Positions 41,440 through 50,862 are shown, counted from the first letter of the stretch. The stretch: DNA of 64,000 bases from Haloarcula salina (GCF_010119195.1 NZ_WRXL01000001.1:496001-560000), one strand, 5' to 3'. Notes: a model not told the origin generated them from the letters alone. Numbers and translations are program-made.

Positions 41440-42357
41440 ATGGTCCTCGTTGACGCGCTCCTGATCGGCGTCGCCGTCGTCGGCCTGTGGGTCGGGGCCG
41501 ACCAGTTCGTGGCCGGGGCCGCACGCACGGCGCGCCGCCTCGGCGTGCCGGGCCTGGTGGTCGGCCTCACCGTCGTCGCCTTCGGCACGTCGGCCCCCGA
41601 GTTCGTCGTCACCGTCGACGCCGCCCTCGTCGGACGCGCGGACGTCTCCGTCGCCAACGTCGTCGGCTCGAACGTCCTTAACCTCGGGTTCATCCTCGGC
41701 GGCGTCGCGCTCGTTCAGGCGCTCGCCACCACGCGGACGCTCGTGCGCCGGGACGCGACCCTGCTCGTCGGGTCGACCGCGCTCCTGCTGGGGTTCGTTG
41801 CCGACGGCCGCCTGGGCCGGATCGAGGGCGCGGTCCTGTTCGCCTCGCTGCTCGCCTATCTCGGCTACCTCGTCCGCGCCGGTAACGGCGGGTCGGCGGC
41901 GGACGGTGAAGGGTCGTTTCACTGGCCAGATATCGGCCGACTGGTCGGCGGCCTGGCGGTCGTGATCGGTGCCGGGCACCTGCTCGTCGCCTCGGCGGTC
42001 GACATCGCCGGGAGCGTCGGCGTCTCGGAGTGGGTCATCGGACTCACGGTCGTCGCGGCGGGGACCTCGCTCCCGGAGTTCGCCACCTCGCTCGCGGCGG
42101 CCAGGCGGGGTCGGACCGGTATCTCGACGGGGAACCTCCTCGGAAGCTGCATCTTCAACGTCCTCGGCGTGCTGGGACTGGCGGCCGTCGTCCGCCCGCT
42201 CCCGGTCGGGTCGAGCGGGGTCGAAGGGACCGCATGGCTCCTCGGGACGGTCGTGCTCGTCGCGGTCGTCGCCCACACCGAGTCCGTCGTCTCGCGCGTC
42301 GAGGGCGCGCTGCTGGTCGCGCTCAACGCGGCGAACTGGCTGCTGAATCTGGCGTGA
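41440..42357 (+). CDS. CaCA-family cation antiporter (YrbG type)
   Basis: A 305-residue membrane protein with two inverted halves. The alpha-repeat motifs GLTVVAFGTSAPEFVVTVDA (N-half) and GLTVVAAGTSLPEFATSLAA (C-half) are present, each with the ion-binding Glu. Each is followed by N-containing helices (VGSNVLNLGFILGG; LGSCIFNVLGVLG). It exchanges Ca2+ or K+ for Na+ or H+, which suits ion control in a halophile. About ten TMs. Confidence 0.93.
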   Translation: MVLVDALLIGVAVVGLWVGADQFVAGAARTARRLGVPGLVVGLTVVAFGTSAPEFVVTVDAALVGRADVSVANVVGSNVLNLGFILGGVALVQALATTRTLVRRDATLLVGSTALLLGFVADGRLGRIEGAVLFASLLAYLGYLVRAGNGGSAADGEGSFHWPDIGRLVGGLAVVIGAGHLLVASAVDIAGSVGVSEWVIGLTVVAAGTSLPEFATSLAAARRGRTGISTGNLLGSCIFNVLGVLGLAAVVRPLPVGSSGVEGTAWLLGTVVLVAVVAHTESVVSRVEGALLVALNAANWLLNLA

Positions 42358-42750
42358 TCACTCCTTGCCGGACTCCTCGCGGAGGAGGCGCTCGATGGCC
42401 TCGGCGATCTCCTCGTAGGACTGCATCGTCAGGCCGTCCGTGGTGATGAGCACGCCCTGGCGCTCGGTCGTGGCGCGCAGCAGGTAGCCGTTGGAGAACG
42501 CGCGGACGGTGAAGCGGTAGTCGCCCAGTTCGGAGTCCTGATAGGCGTTCTTCGTCTGCTTGTACCCCTGCCACTCGTGGCCGACGAAGTCGTTGAGGTC
42601 GGCGTCCTGTTCGAGGTCGTCCCGCAGGTAGAGCTGTTCGAAGTTCGCACGTGTGAAATAGGTCACTGACCGGAGGGAATCGCCCGTCGCCGTTCGGGCC
42701 GTCGTGACGATTGCGTCGGCCAGGTCGTCCGAGAGAATGTTCCGAGTCAT
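42358..42750 (-). CDS. Haloarchaeal conserved hypothetical protein (DUF7522-like)
   Basis: A 130-residue acidic protein with the recognisable stretch RSVTYFTRANFEQLYLRDDL and strands YRFTVRAFSNGYLLRATT. It is alpha/beta, soluble and without catalytic motif. I recall similar short haloarchaeal proteins (DUF7522), with moderate certainty. Its stop is adjacent to that of the convergent antiporter gene. Confidence 0.75.
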   Translation of the reverse strand: MTRNILSDDLADAIVTTARTATGDSLRSVTYFTRANFEQLYLRDDLEQDADLNDFVGHEWQGYKQTKNAYQDSELGDYRFTVRAFSNGYLLRATTERQGVLITTDGLTMQSYEEIAEAIERLLREESGKE

Positions 42751-42945
42751 ACGCGAGACGAGACGGGCCAGCCTCTTAACAACACGGTCCGCACCAACCC
42801 CCAGACGGAGCCAGTGTGGCGAGACCTGCTATCGGTCGTCTCGACCGGGGCCGGTGTCGCTTGCGTGTGCGCGAACTCGCATCATCGACCGTGGCGTTCG
42901 CGACTGACCGACAGTGTATTAGGCCGCTCGCGTCACTCGTCGGAC

Positions 42946-44505
42946 ATGGAAGTCGGGCTCATCATTCTCGACGGCTGGGGACTGAACCCGGATGAGGGCG
43001 TCCGGGACGCGGTCGCCGCCGCCGACACGCCGAACTTCGACCGGTACTGGGACGCGGGCGCGCACTCGACGCTGGAGACCCACGGCCGCCGGGTCGGCCT
43101 CCCGGAGGGCCAGATGGGCAACTCCGAAGTCGGCCACCTCAACATCGGGGCCGGCCGCGTCGTCAAGCAGGACTCCGCGCGCGTCAGCGACAGCATCGCC
43201 CGCTCGCGCGGCGAATCACCGGCCGACGACGACGCCCGGGACCCCCCCTTCTTCGAGAACGAGACGGTCCTGTCGGCCTTCGAGTACGCGGAGGACCACG
43301 GCGGCCGCGTCCACTTCATGGGGCTGGTCTCCGACGGCGGCGTCCACTCCTACCAGGACCATCTCCACGCGCTCATCGAACTCGCCGGCGAGCGCGGGAC
43401 CGACGCCGTCTCCCACGCCTTCACCGACGGTCGAGACACCTCGCCGACCGGCGGCGAGGACTACCTCGCCGACCTCGAGGCCCACGCCGAGGAACACGGC
43501 ACGGGCCACGTCGCCACCGTCTGCGGGCGCTACTACGCGATGGACCGCGACCAGAACTGGGAGCGCACGCGCCGGACCTACGACGCCATCGTCCACCGCG
43601 AGGGCGATCACCACGCCGACGACGCCGTCGCGGCCGCCACGGAGTCCTACGCCCGCGACACCACCGACGAGTTCGTCGAACCGACCACGGTCGGCGACCA
43701 CGACGGCCTCGCGGACGGCGACGCGGTGATCTTCTTCAACTTCCGCTCGGACCGCGCCCGACAGCTCACCCGGATGCTCGGCGACATCCGGCTGGACGAC
43801 TGGGGAGCCGACACCGAGCCGCCGGACACCCGCCTCGTGACGATGACCGAGTACGACGAGACGTTCGACCTCCCGGTCGCGTTCCCGCCGAACCAGCCCG
43901 AGGACGTGCTGGGCGAGGTGCTCGCCGACGCCGGCCGTACCCAGCTCCGCATGGCCGAGACGGAGAAGTACCCCCACGTGACGTACTTCCTCAACGGCGG
44001 TCGCGAGGTGGCCTTCGAGGGCGAGAGCCGCGAGATCGTCGACAGTCCCGACGTGGCGACCTACGACCTCCAGCCGGAGATGAGCGCGCCGGAGCTGACC
44101 GACACAGCCATCGCGTTCGTCGAGGACGAGGACCCCGACGCGCTGGTGCTGAACTACGCGAACCCGGACATGGTGGGCCACACCGGCGACTTCGACGCGG
44201 CCGTGACCGCCGTCGAGGCCGTGGACGCGCAACTCGGCCGTCTCGTGGACGCGATTCAGACCGCCGGCGGACACGTGCTGCTCTGCGCCGACCACGGCAA
44301 CGCCGACGACATGGGGACCGAAGACGACCCCCACACGGCCCACACGACCAATCCCGTGCCGTTCGTCTACCTCTCGCCCGACGGCACGGCGGCCGGACGA
44401 ACGGCCCGCGACGGCGGAACGCTCGCCGACCTCGCGCCGACGCTGCTCGCGCTCGCGGGCATCGAGCAGCCGGCGGCGATGACCGGCACGCCGCTCTTAG
44501 AGTAG
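42946..44505 (+). CDS. gpmI: 2,3-bisphosphoglycerate-independent phosphoglycerate mutase
   Basis: A 519-residue protein of normal family length that interconverts 3- and 2-phosphoglycerate. It has the alkaline-phosphatase-type start LIILDGWGLNP and the catalytic Ser in GQMGNSEVGHLNIGAGR. Metal ligands follow in GRDTSPTGG, ANPDMVGHTGDF and ADHGNADDM. A TATA-like GTGTATTAGG near 42914-42923 supports the start. Confidence 0.97.
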   Translation: MEVGLIILDGWGLNPDEGVRDAVAAADTPNFDRYWDAGAHSTLETHGRRVGLPEGQMGNSEVGHLNIGAGRVVKQDSARVSDSIARSRGESPADDDARDPPFFENETVLSAFEYAEDHGGRVHFMGLVSDGGVHSYQDHLHALIELAGERGTDAVSHAFTDGRDTSPTGGEDYLADLEAHAEEHGTGHVATVCGRYYAMDRDQNWERTRRTYDAIVHREGDHHADDAVAAATESYARDTTDEFVEPTTVGDHDGLADGDAVIFFNFRSDRARQLTRMLGDIRLDDWGADTEPPDTRLVTMTEYDETFDLPVAFPPNQPEDVLGEVLADAGRTQLRMAETEKYPHVTYFLNGGREVAFEGESREIVDSPDVATYDLQPEMSAPELTDTAIAFVEDEDPDALVLNYANPDMVGHTGDFDAAVTAVEAVDAQLGRLVDAIQTAGGHVLLCADHGNADDMGTEDDPHTAHTTNPVPFVYLSPDGTAAGRTARDGGTLADLAPTLLALAGIEQPAAMTGTPLLE

Positions 44506-44526
44506 CGTCGGGCGACGACAGCGACT

Positions 44527-45243
44527 TCACGCGTCGTCGAGCAGGTCGAGATACCGCGGCGGCACGCCGTCGGTCGTGTACGTCCCGGTCCCACGCTTGG
44601 CGACGCGGAGACCGTCCGCCCCCATCGCCGCGGCGTCGACGGCGAACACCACCGGGTCGTCGGCGTGGCGGCGGCCGACCGCCTCGGCCTCGTCGACCGA
44701 CCCGGAGAGGTGGACCGTCTGACGCGACATCGGTTCGAGGCCGCCGTCGCGGATGGACGCGACGTTCCGCGGCGCGGTCCCGTGATACAGCGTCTCGGGG
44801 ACCGGGGCGGCCGTCGCGCCGAGGGACACGTCGACGGAGTGGCCGTACGCGGCGCGGATCCGGTCGTCTGTCGTCGCCGCAGCCGGGTCCGCTGTTTCCC
44901 CGCTCGGGTCCGCCGTCTCTGCGACCCAGTCCGCCGTCTCTCCGCCGGTCCGCTCGAAGCGCCCCTTCGGGTCGGTGGCGACGACGCCCGCGAGCGCGTC
45001 GGCGTCGGCCCAGTCATACCGTCGCGCGACGGCGTCTGCGAGCGCCGGGAAGGGGGTCCAGCCCGACGAATCGAGTTCGATGCCCGCGTCGTCGGGGAAG
45101 TGCCTGAGCGCGCCGGAGACGAACTTCGAGAGCCGTCGCCGGCGCTCGCCCTCGAGGACGTGCGCGCCGGGCGCGTCGCAGGTCGGACACGCCGCGCCCT
45201 CGAAGAAGCCGTGGTCCGGACAGCGGCGGATCGCGTCTGGCAT
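44527..45243 (-). CDS. kptA: RNA 2'-phosphotransferase (KptA/Tpt1)
   Basis: A 238-residue protein. It removes a 2'-phosphate from RNA using NAD+. The N-terminus has a zinc-ribbon-like CPDHGFFEGAACPTC, as in archaeal members. The KptA core has LSKFVSGALRHFP (Arg/His), LYHGTAPRN and VHLSGSVDEA. Between the two core lobes sits a low-complexity insert with ETAD three times (around residues 102-121). Such insertions are unusual for the family but lie where a loop is expected. Confidence 0.93.
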   Translation of the reverse strand: MPDAIRRCPDHGFFEGAACPTCDAPGAHVLEGERRRRLSKFVSGALRHFPDDAGIELDSSGWTPFPALADAVARRYDWADADALAGVVATDPKGRFERTGGETADWVAETADPSGETADPAAATTDDRIRAAYGHSVDVSLGATAAPVPETLYHGTAPRNVASIRDGGLEPMSRQTVHLSGSVDEAEAVGRRHADDPVVFAVDAAAMGADGLRVAKRGTGTYTTDGVPPRYLDLLDDA

Positions 45244-45382
45244 CGCCGGTGCTCCGTCGCGGCGGGCCTAAAGAGTCACGCGTCGTTCGGCGGCGACGGC
45301 GGTGGTTCGATTATCGGCCTGAGCAATCATGTGTAAATTCCGAGTGTTTTCAAGTGGGTACGGCCGTCACAGGTCCGTAGGG

Positions 45383-46117
45383 ATGGCGTCGCCCACTGAT
45401 CTCGATCTCGACGACGACCGCTCCGACGTGTACCGCTTCGTGGAGCGGAACGGCCCGGTCGCGCCGGCCGACGTGGCCGAGACCCTCGGCATCGACCCGG
45501 AGCGCTTCCAGCACCAGGTTTCGATACTCAAGCGCGACGACCTGGTCGAGACGACGGACGACGGGAGGCTCACGGTCGCGCTCCACCACGGGGAGGCGGC
45601 CGAGCACTACGAGGCCGGCGTCCGCTACGAGATCCGGCCGTCCCGGCCGGCGGACCTCTCGGGCGTCGTGGGGACGATTCGGGAAGTGACGAGCGGGGAG
45701 TCGTACGTCGTCGCCGGCGGCGTCGCCGAGCAGTTGGCCTACGAGGACACGCTGGTCCGCTGGTGTCCGACGCGCTGTCGCGTGGTGTTCGTCGCGACGG
45801 TCAGGGACGACGTGGTCGGCTGGGTCCACGTCGCGATGTCGGAGGTCGAGGAACTCGCGTCGACGGCCGAACTCAGCCTGGGCGTGATGGAAACCTACCG
45901 CCGCCACGGTATCGGGAGCCACCTCCTCGCACGGGGGGTCGAGTGGGCCGCCAGCCGCGGCTGTCGGAAGGTGTACAACAGCCTGCCGGCCACGAACGAG
46001 CGCGCCGTCGAGTTCCTGACGGAGGCCGACTGGACGGTCGAGGCCGTCCGCGCTGACCACTACGAGATCCGAGGGGAACTGGTCGACGAGGTGATGCTGG
46101 CCCGTCGGCTGGACTGA
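45383..46117 (+). CDS. GNAT acetyltransferase with N-terminal winged helix
   Basis: A 244-residue protein. Residues 8-65 form a winged-helix-like unit (DVYRFVERNGPVAPADVAETL, HQVSILKRDDLVETT). The GNAT domain follows, with the acetyl-CoA loop RRHGIGSHLLARG and the C-terminal TNERAVEFLTEADW. The two-domain layout could mean a DNA- or RNA-guided acetylase, or one domain may only help dimerisation. The substrate is unknown. ATG 45383 is chosen; the upstream in-frame TTG adds nothing conserved. Confidence 0.85.
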   Translation: MASPTDLDLDDDRSDVYRFVERNGPVAPADVAETLGIDPERFQHQVSILKRDDLVETTDDGRLTVALHHGEAAEHYEAGVRYEIRPSRPADLSGVVGTIREVTSGESYVVAGGVAEQLAYEDTLVRWCPTRCRVVFVATVRDDVVGWVHVAMSEVEELASTAELSLGVMETYRRHGIGSHLLARGVEWAASRGCRKVYNSLPATNERAVEFLTEADWTVEAVRADHYEIRGELVDEVMLARRLD

Positions 46118-46202
46118 GGCGGACCGTCGGCAAGAGGTCCCGCGTGGCGAGCCCGTCGAGACCGCCCTGTGGCTTTATCATCGCTACCAGACAAGTGCCG
46201 AC

Positions 46203-46694
46203 ATGACAGTTGACGAACTGGACGACTACGGGATGCTCCAGATGGACGGCGAGGACATCGAACGGACCCTCGAACGGAAGAGCGTCGGCGTGCTCGGCCT
46301 CCCGACCGGCTCCGTGCCGCTACTGCGCCCGCTCAGTTTCTGGTACGACGGCGAGTCCGCGCTCTACTTCGTGTACGTGCTCGGTGCCGACAGCCAGAAG
46401 GTGACGGTAAGCGATCAGGCGGACGTCGCGGGGTTTCTCGTCTACGACATCGAAACGACGTTCAACTGGCGCAGCGTCCTGCTGACGGGCACGGTCGAGC
46501 GAGTTCCCGACGGCGAACGCGCGGCGATCGAAGAGCGGATTGACACCGACTGGAAGCCCGACCTGTTCGAACGGGCGGCCGAATCGGAGGCGACGGCGCT
46601 GTACCGGTTCCAGATCCAGGACCGGAGCGGCATCAAGCAGCTCGAACGCCCGCCCGAACTCGGAACCGAATCCTCGACGAGTCGGCCGGACTGA
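46203..46694 (+). CDS. Pyridoxamine 5'-phosphate oxidase family protein
   Basis: A 163-residue split-barrel flavin-binding-fold protein. Strands fitting the family are KSVGVLGLPTGSVPLLRPLSFWY, SALYFVYVLGADSQK and WRSVLLTGTVERVP. Haloarchaea have many such proteins, which bind FMN or F420 and reduce small molecules or detoxify heme; which applies here is unknown. A TATA-like CTTTATCATC is about 28 bases before the ATG. Confidence 0.85.
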   Translation: MTVDELDDYGMLQMDGEDIERTLERKSVGVLGLPTGSVPLLRPLSFWYDGESALYFVYVLGADSQKVTVSDQADVAGFLVYDIETTFNWRSVLLTGTVERVPDGERAAIEERIDTDWKPDLFERAAESEATALYRFQIQDRSGIKQLERPPELGTESSTSRPD

Positions 46695-46701
46695 CCGCGG
46701 C

Positions 46702-47523
46702 TCAGCCCGTTCGGAAGGAGAGATCGAGCGTCGGCGCGGAGTGGGTCAGCGACCCCATCGAGAGCACGTCGACGCCGGTCTCGGCGTAGGCCGGCACGTC
46801 CGCGACGGTGATGCCGCCGCTTGCCTCGGTGAGCGCGTCGGCGTCGGCCGCCGCCACGAGGTCGACGGCCCGCTCGGTCTCGGCGGGCGTCATGTTGTCG
46901 AGCAGGACGATGTCAGCACCGGCCGCGGCGGCCCGCGGCGCGTCTACCGGAGTTTCGACTTCCACGTCGATCTTCGTGGCGAACGAGGCCCGCTCGCGGA
47001 AGTGCTCGACAGCGTCGACCAGTCCCATCTCCGCGACGTGGTTGTCCTTGACCATCACCATGTGCGAGAGGTCGAGGCGGTGGGTGTCGCCGCCCCCGGC
47101 GGCCACCGCGCGCTTCTCGACGCCGCGCAGGCCGGGCGTGGTCTTTCGCGTGCCGGCGATTCGCGGCGGTGACCCGGTGTCGGCCGACGCCGCGGCGTCG
47201 ACGGCGGCGCGGGTCTTCGTTGCGACGCCGGAGGCGTGGCCGGTGACGTTCACGGCGACGCGCTCGCCCCGGAGCACTGCTTTCGCCGCCCCCTCGACGC
47301 GGAGGACGACGCCGCCGGCGTCGATGCGGTCCCCGGCGTCGACCGGCGTCTCGACGGCGCAGTCGAGATACTCGAAGACGGCCGTGGCCGCGTCGAGGCC
47401 GGCGACGACGCCGGATTCTTTGGCGACCAGCCGCCCCGTCGTCTCGCCGGGCACGTCGTTGGTCACGTCGTGGTGGCCCACGTCCTCGCGGAGCCATCGC
47501 TCCACGTCGGCGTCGGTGAGCAT
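46702..47523 (-). CDS. nadC: Nicotinate-nucleotide pyrophosphorylase (carboxylating)
   Basis: A 273-residue protein; third step of the de novo NAD path (quinolinate + PRPP to nicotinate mononucleotide). The N-terminus REDVGHHDVTNDV is typical. RIAGTRKTTPGLRGVEKRA carries the phosphate-binding Arg/Lys residues, followed by KDNHVAEMG and ADIVLLDNMTP. The start overlaps the nadB stop by one base (TGATG). Last gene of nadABC. Confidence 0.97.
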   Translation of the reverse strand: MLTDADVERWLREDVGHHDVTNDVPGETTGRLVAKESGVVAGLDAATAVFEYLDCAVETPVDAGDRIDAGGVVLRVEGAAKAVLRGERVAVNVTGHASGVATKTRAAVDAAASADTGSPPRIAGTRKTTPGLRGVEKRAVAAGGGDTHRLDLSHMVMVKDNHVAEMGLVDAVEHFRERASFATKIDVEVETPVDAPRAAAAGADIVLLDNMTPAETERAVDLVAAADADALTEASGGITVADVPAYAETGVDVLSMGSLTHSAPTLDLSFRTG

Positions 47524-49043
47524 CAGTCCGCCATCTGCTCCCGGCGCTCGTCGCGCTCGTCGGAGACGAGGTTGTGCGTACCGACGCTCTCGTCGTTCTC
47601 GGCGGCGTGGCGTGCGACCAGCAGGGCCGTGACGCTCGCGTTGCGGAGTTCGTACAGCGACCGGCTGGTCCGCGTGCGCACGTAGGCGTCGACCTCGCCC
47701 TTGAGCCGGCGGAGCACGGCCATCGCGCGCCGGAGGTCGTCGGGGTCGCGCTCCACGCCGACGTACTCGTCCATCACCCGGGTCAGCCGGTGGAACTTGT
47801 CGCTGGCGAAGCGGTCCGGCAGGTCCGGGTCGCGCTCCAGCAGGTCCGGGGCTTCGATGGGGTCGGGGTCGTTGCCGGCGGCGTCCGCGCCGGCGCGCAG
47901 CCCCCAGACCAGCCCTTCCAGTAAGGACGTGCTGGCGAGGCGGTTCGCGCCGTGGACGCCCGTTCGCGCGCACTCGCCGACGGCGTAGAGGCGGTCGAGC
48001 GTCGTCCGCCCGCGGTCGTCGACGCTGACGCCGCCACAGAGGAAGTGCTCGGCGGGGGCGACCGGGATGCCCTCGGTCCAGTCGACGTCGTGCTCCTCGC
48101 AACGCTGGGCGAGGTCCGGGAACTCCGCGGCGAAATCGAGCGGCGAGACGTCCAGCGTGACCTCGCCGGTGGCCTCGCGTTCGCTTTTGACGGCGCGGGC
48201 GACCACGTCGCGGGGCGCGAGTTCGGCGTCCGCGTGGTAGTCGGGCATGAACCGCTCGCCCTCACCGTTGCGGAGCAGGCCCCCCTCGCCGCGGACGGCC
48301 TCGCTGACGAGGAAGGCAACGTCGCCGCCGTCCTCCGTTACACACGCCGTCGGGTGGAACTGCACGTACTCCATGTCCTCGACCTCGGCCCCGGCCAGCG
48401 CGGCCATCGCGACGCCGTCGCCGGTCGTGTTCTCGGGGTTCGTCGTCCGCGGGTAGAGGTCGCCGATGCCGCCCGTCGCCAGCACGACGCTGCCGGCGAA
48501 GCACGGTTCGACGGCCCCGTCGGATTCGAGCATCGCGCCGTGGACGCGGCCCTCGTGGCGGATCAGTTCGAGGGCGGCGGTGTCGTCGCGAATCTCCACG
48601 TCCTCGCGGCCGTCGAGGTAGTTCAGGAACGGGACGTGGACGTGCTTGCCCGTCGATGCGTCCACGTGGAGGATGCGGTCCTCGCTGTGGGCCGCCTCGC
48701 GGGTGAAATCATGACCGGAGCCGTTCTGATCAAATTCGACGTCGAGCGTCTCCAGTAGCACGTCCTCGACGGCCTCGTTGGCGTTCTCGACGAGCACGCC
48801 GACGGCGTCGGGGTCGGCGGTCCCGTCGGAGGCGGCGACGATGTCGCGCTTGAACTGCTCGGGGTCGTCGCGGGAGACGGCGATGCCGCCCTGCGCCCAC
48901 CACGAGGAGGCCCCCTCGGGCCGCGTGGCCTTCGTGGCGAGCGTCACCTCGTCGCCGGCGCGCGCGGCGGCCAGCGCGGCCGCCAGCCCGGCGATGCCGG
49001 AGCCGACGACCAGCACGTCCGCCGTGAGAGCGTCGTCCGTCAT
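47523..49043 (-). CDS. nadB: L-aspartate oxidase
   Basis: A 506-residue FAD enzyme making iminoaspartate for NadA. The FAD motif VVGSGIAGLAAALAAA is at the N-terminus; the succinate-dehydrogenase-like flavoprotein core has SSWWAQGGIAVS, HAADE-position variants, QFHPTA and GECARTGVHGANRLASTSLLEG. The C-terminal helical domain ends near MAD. The ATG lies 2 bp after the nadA stop, so the three nad genes form one transcript. Confidence 0.96.
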   Translation of the reverse strand: MTDDALTADVLVVGSGIAGLAAALAAARAGDEVTLATKATRPEGASSWWAQGGIAVSRDDPEQFKRDIVAASDGTADPDAVGVLVENANEAVEDVLLETLDVEFDQNGSGHDFTREAAHSEDRILHVDASTGKHVHVPFLNYLDGREDVEIRDDTAALELIRHEGRVHGAMLESDGAVEPCFAGSVVLATGGIGDLYPRTTNPENTTGDGVAMAALAGAEVEDMEYVQFHPTACVTEDGGDVAFLVSEAVRGEGGLLRNGEGERFMPDYHADAELAPRDVVARAVKSEREATGEVTLDVSPLDFAAEFPDLAQRCEEHDVDWTEGIPVAPAEHFLCGGVSVDDRGRTTLDRLYAVGECARTGVHGANRLASTSLLEGLVWGLRAGADAAGNDPDPIEAPDLLERDPDLPDRFASDKFHRLTRVMDEYVGVERDPDDLRRAMAVLRRLKGEVDAYVRTRTSRSLYELRNASVTALLVARHAAENDESVGTHNLVSDERDERREQMAD

Positions 49044-49045
49044 GG

Positions 49046-50167
49046 TCAGATCTCCAGCATCCGGTCGAGCGCGACCCGTGCGAGGTCCTTCTCCTCGGGC
49101 GCGACCTCGATGACGTTGCGCTCGCGGCCCGCGACCAGTTCTTCGAGGACCCACGCGAGGTAGTTCGGGTCGATCTGGCGCATCGCGTTGCAGTCCATGC
49201 AGGCGTCGCCACAGAGCGGCAGGACGTTCACCTCGGGATGCCACCGCTGGAGGTGGTGCGTGAGGTGGATCTCGGTGCCGATGGCCCACGTGTCGCCGGG
49301 CTCCGCGTTCGCGACGGTCTGGCAGATGTCGGCGGTCGAGCCGGCCCTGTCGGCGGCCTCGACGACCTCGCGGCGGCACTCGGGATGGACGATGACGTTC
49401 GCCTCGGGGTGATCGGCGCGGACCTGCTCGACGTGGTCGGTCCGGAACCGCTCGTGGACCTGGCAGTAGCCCTCCCAGAGGATCACGTCGTTCTCGACGG
49501 CGGCCTCGGCGTCGGTCCCCTCGGCGTCCCAGGGGTCCCACTCGACGGTCTCGTCGGCCATGCCGAGCCGGTGGGCCGTGTTCTCGCCGAGGTGCTTGTC
49601 GGGCAGGAACAGGACCTTGTCGCCCTTCTCGAAGGCGTACTCGAACGCCTTGTGGGCGTTCGAGGAGGTGCAGACGAGGCCGCCCTGCTCGGCGCAGAAG
49701 GCCTTCAGGTCGGCGTAGCTGTTCATGTACGTGATGGGGATGATCTCCTCGTCGGTCGCGGCGGTGAGTTCCGCCCACGCCGCGTCGACCTGGAGCGCCT
49801 CGGCCATGCCGGCCATCGGGCAGGACGCCTCCATCGACGGGAGGATGACGCTCTGGTCGTCGTCGGTGATGATATCGGCGGACTCGGCCATGAACGTCAC
49901 GCCGCCGAAGACGACGTACTCGGCGTCGGACTCGGCGGCCTCCTTCGAGAGCTGGTAGGAGTCCCCGATGAAGTCGGCGTGCTCGACGATCTCCCGGCGC
50001 TGGTAGTTGTGGCCGAGGATGACCACGTCGTCGCCGAGTTCGTCGAGCGCCGACTCGATGCGCTCCGTTCGCTCGTTTTCCTCCAGTTCCCGGTATTCGG
50101 GGGGAAGCTGTTCGAGGTTGTCGTACTTGAAGAGACTCAGGTCCGTTTCGAACGCTGCCATTTCCAT
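49046..50167 (-). CDS. nadA: Quinolinate synthase
   Basis: A 373-residue [4Fe-4S] enzyme that condenses iminoaspartate and dihydroxyacetone phosphate to quinolinate. Family motifs are VILGHNYQRREIVEHAD, FMAESADI, SCPMAGM and the Cys-containing HPECRREV and LCGDACMDCNAM. The start is one of GTG 50176, ATG 50167 or ATG 50161; 50167 is used. Upstream, a minus-strand TATA-like GATAAAATC (50226-50234) leads the operon. Confidence 0.96.
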   Translation of the reverse strand: MEMAAFETDLSLFKYDNLEQLPPEYRELEENERTERIESALDELGDDVVILGHNYQRREIVEHADFIGDSYQLSKEAAESDAEYVVFGGVTFMAESADIITDDDQSVILPSMEASCPMAGMAEALQVDAAWAELTAATDEEIIPITYMNSYADLKAFCAEQGGLVCTSSNAHKAFEYAFEKGDKVLFLPDKHLGENTAHRLGMADETVEWDPWDAEGTDAEAAVENDVILWEGYCQVHERFRTDHVEQVRADHPEANVIVHPECRREVVEAADRAGSTADICQTVANAEPGDTWAIGTEIHLTHHLQRWHPEVNVLPLCGDACMDCNAMRQIDPNYLAWVLEELVAGRERNVIEVAPEEKDLARVALDRMLEI

Positions 50168-50197
50168 TTCGGGCACGATGTATCCACCTGTGAGTAC

Positions 50198-50234
50198 ACT
50201 AGCCTTCGGACTAGGATGTTGAAAAGATTTTATC
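50198..50234 (-). promoter_or_regulatory. nadABC promoter with repeated ACTAG near the start site
   Basis: The minus-strand TATA-like GATAAAATC (50226-50234) predicts a start near 50203. Around that point ACTAG occurs at 50198-50202 and again at 50210-50214, 12 bases apart, each holding the palindrome CTAG. This could be a site for a repressor of NAD synthesis. The repeats are seen; any binding protein is unknown. Confidence 0.4.
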
Positions 50235-50392
50235 TTCAATGGTGCCCCGTGGAGAATATCGGAGTCGGTATCGAGTACATTGTTCGTACATGGTACGGTT
50301 TGACAACCGACAGTTCCGGGGAACCGACCCCGATCGCCCGAGGTCCGCGGCGGAGCAAACGTTATTGTTGAATAATCTAAATATGTTTGTGT

Positions 50393-50812
50393 ATGACACG
50401 CATACTCAAAGCCTCCGGCTTCCTCGGACTGGCGGTGATGATGACCGTGGGCATGTACCAGTTCGTTCTCCTGTCGGGCGGGAGTTCGGTCCCTGGGTGG
50501 ATGACCGGCGGGCACGCGCACCTGGGAGTCCTGTCGATTCTGGCCATCGTGATGGGCTTCGCCGTTCCGGCGCTCGACGTGACGGGCACCCTCAGGACGG
50601 CCGTCACTGGGCTGTACGTCGCCGGCCAGTGGGGAGTCCCCGGCATCGTCTGGCTGGGCGAGGGCGCGGGGCTGACGCTCCTCCTGCCGACCGGGTTCCT
50701 CTGGGGCGGCTGTCTCATCGCGTCCATGCTCATCATGTTCTACGTGACGGTCACGGGGGAGAGCGGGCGCACGGAGAGCGGACCGGCCGGAACGCCGGCG
50801 GCCGATGACTGA
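50393..50812 (+). CDS. Small membrane protein
   Basis: A 139-residue protein with about four TM helices (GFLGLAVMMTVGMYQFVLL, HLGVLSILAIVMGFAVPALD, a middle pair and LIASMLIMFYVTV). His44 and the WGVPGIVWLGEGAG segment are striking, but no family is recognised. A gas- or redox-related membrane role is only a guess. The ATG follows GTTATTG by about 30 bases; the upstream frame begins with a rare TTG. Confidence 0.7.
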   Translation: MTRILKASGFLGLAVMMTVGMYQFVLLSGGSSVPGWMTGGHAHLGVLSILAIVMGFAVPALDVTGTLRTAVTGLYVAGQWGVPGIVWLGEGAGLTLLLPTGFLWGGCLIASMLIMFYVTVTGESGRTESGPAGTPAADD

Positions 50813-50862
50813 GACGGAGCGCAAGAGCAACTGTTAGGGGGGCGGCCCGCTACCGGCCCTGT

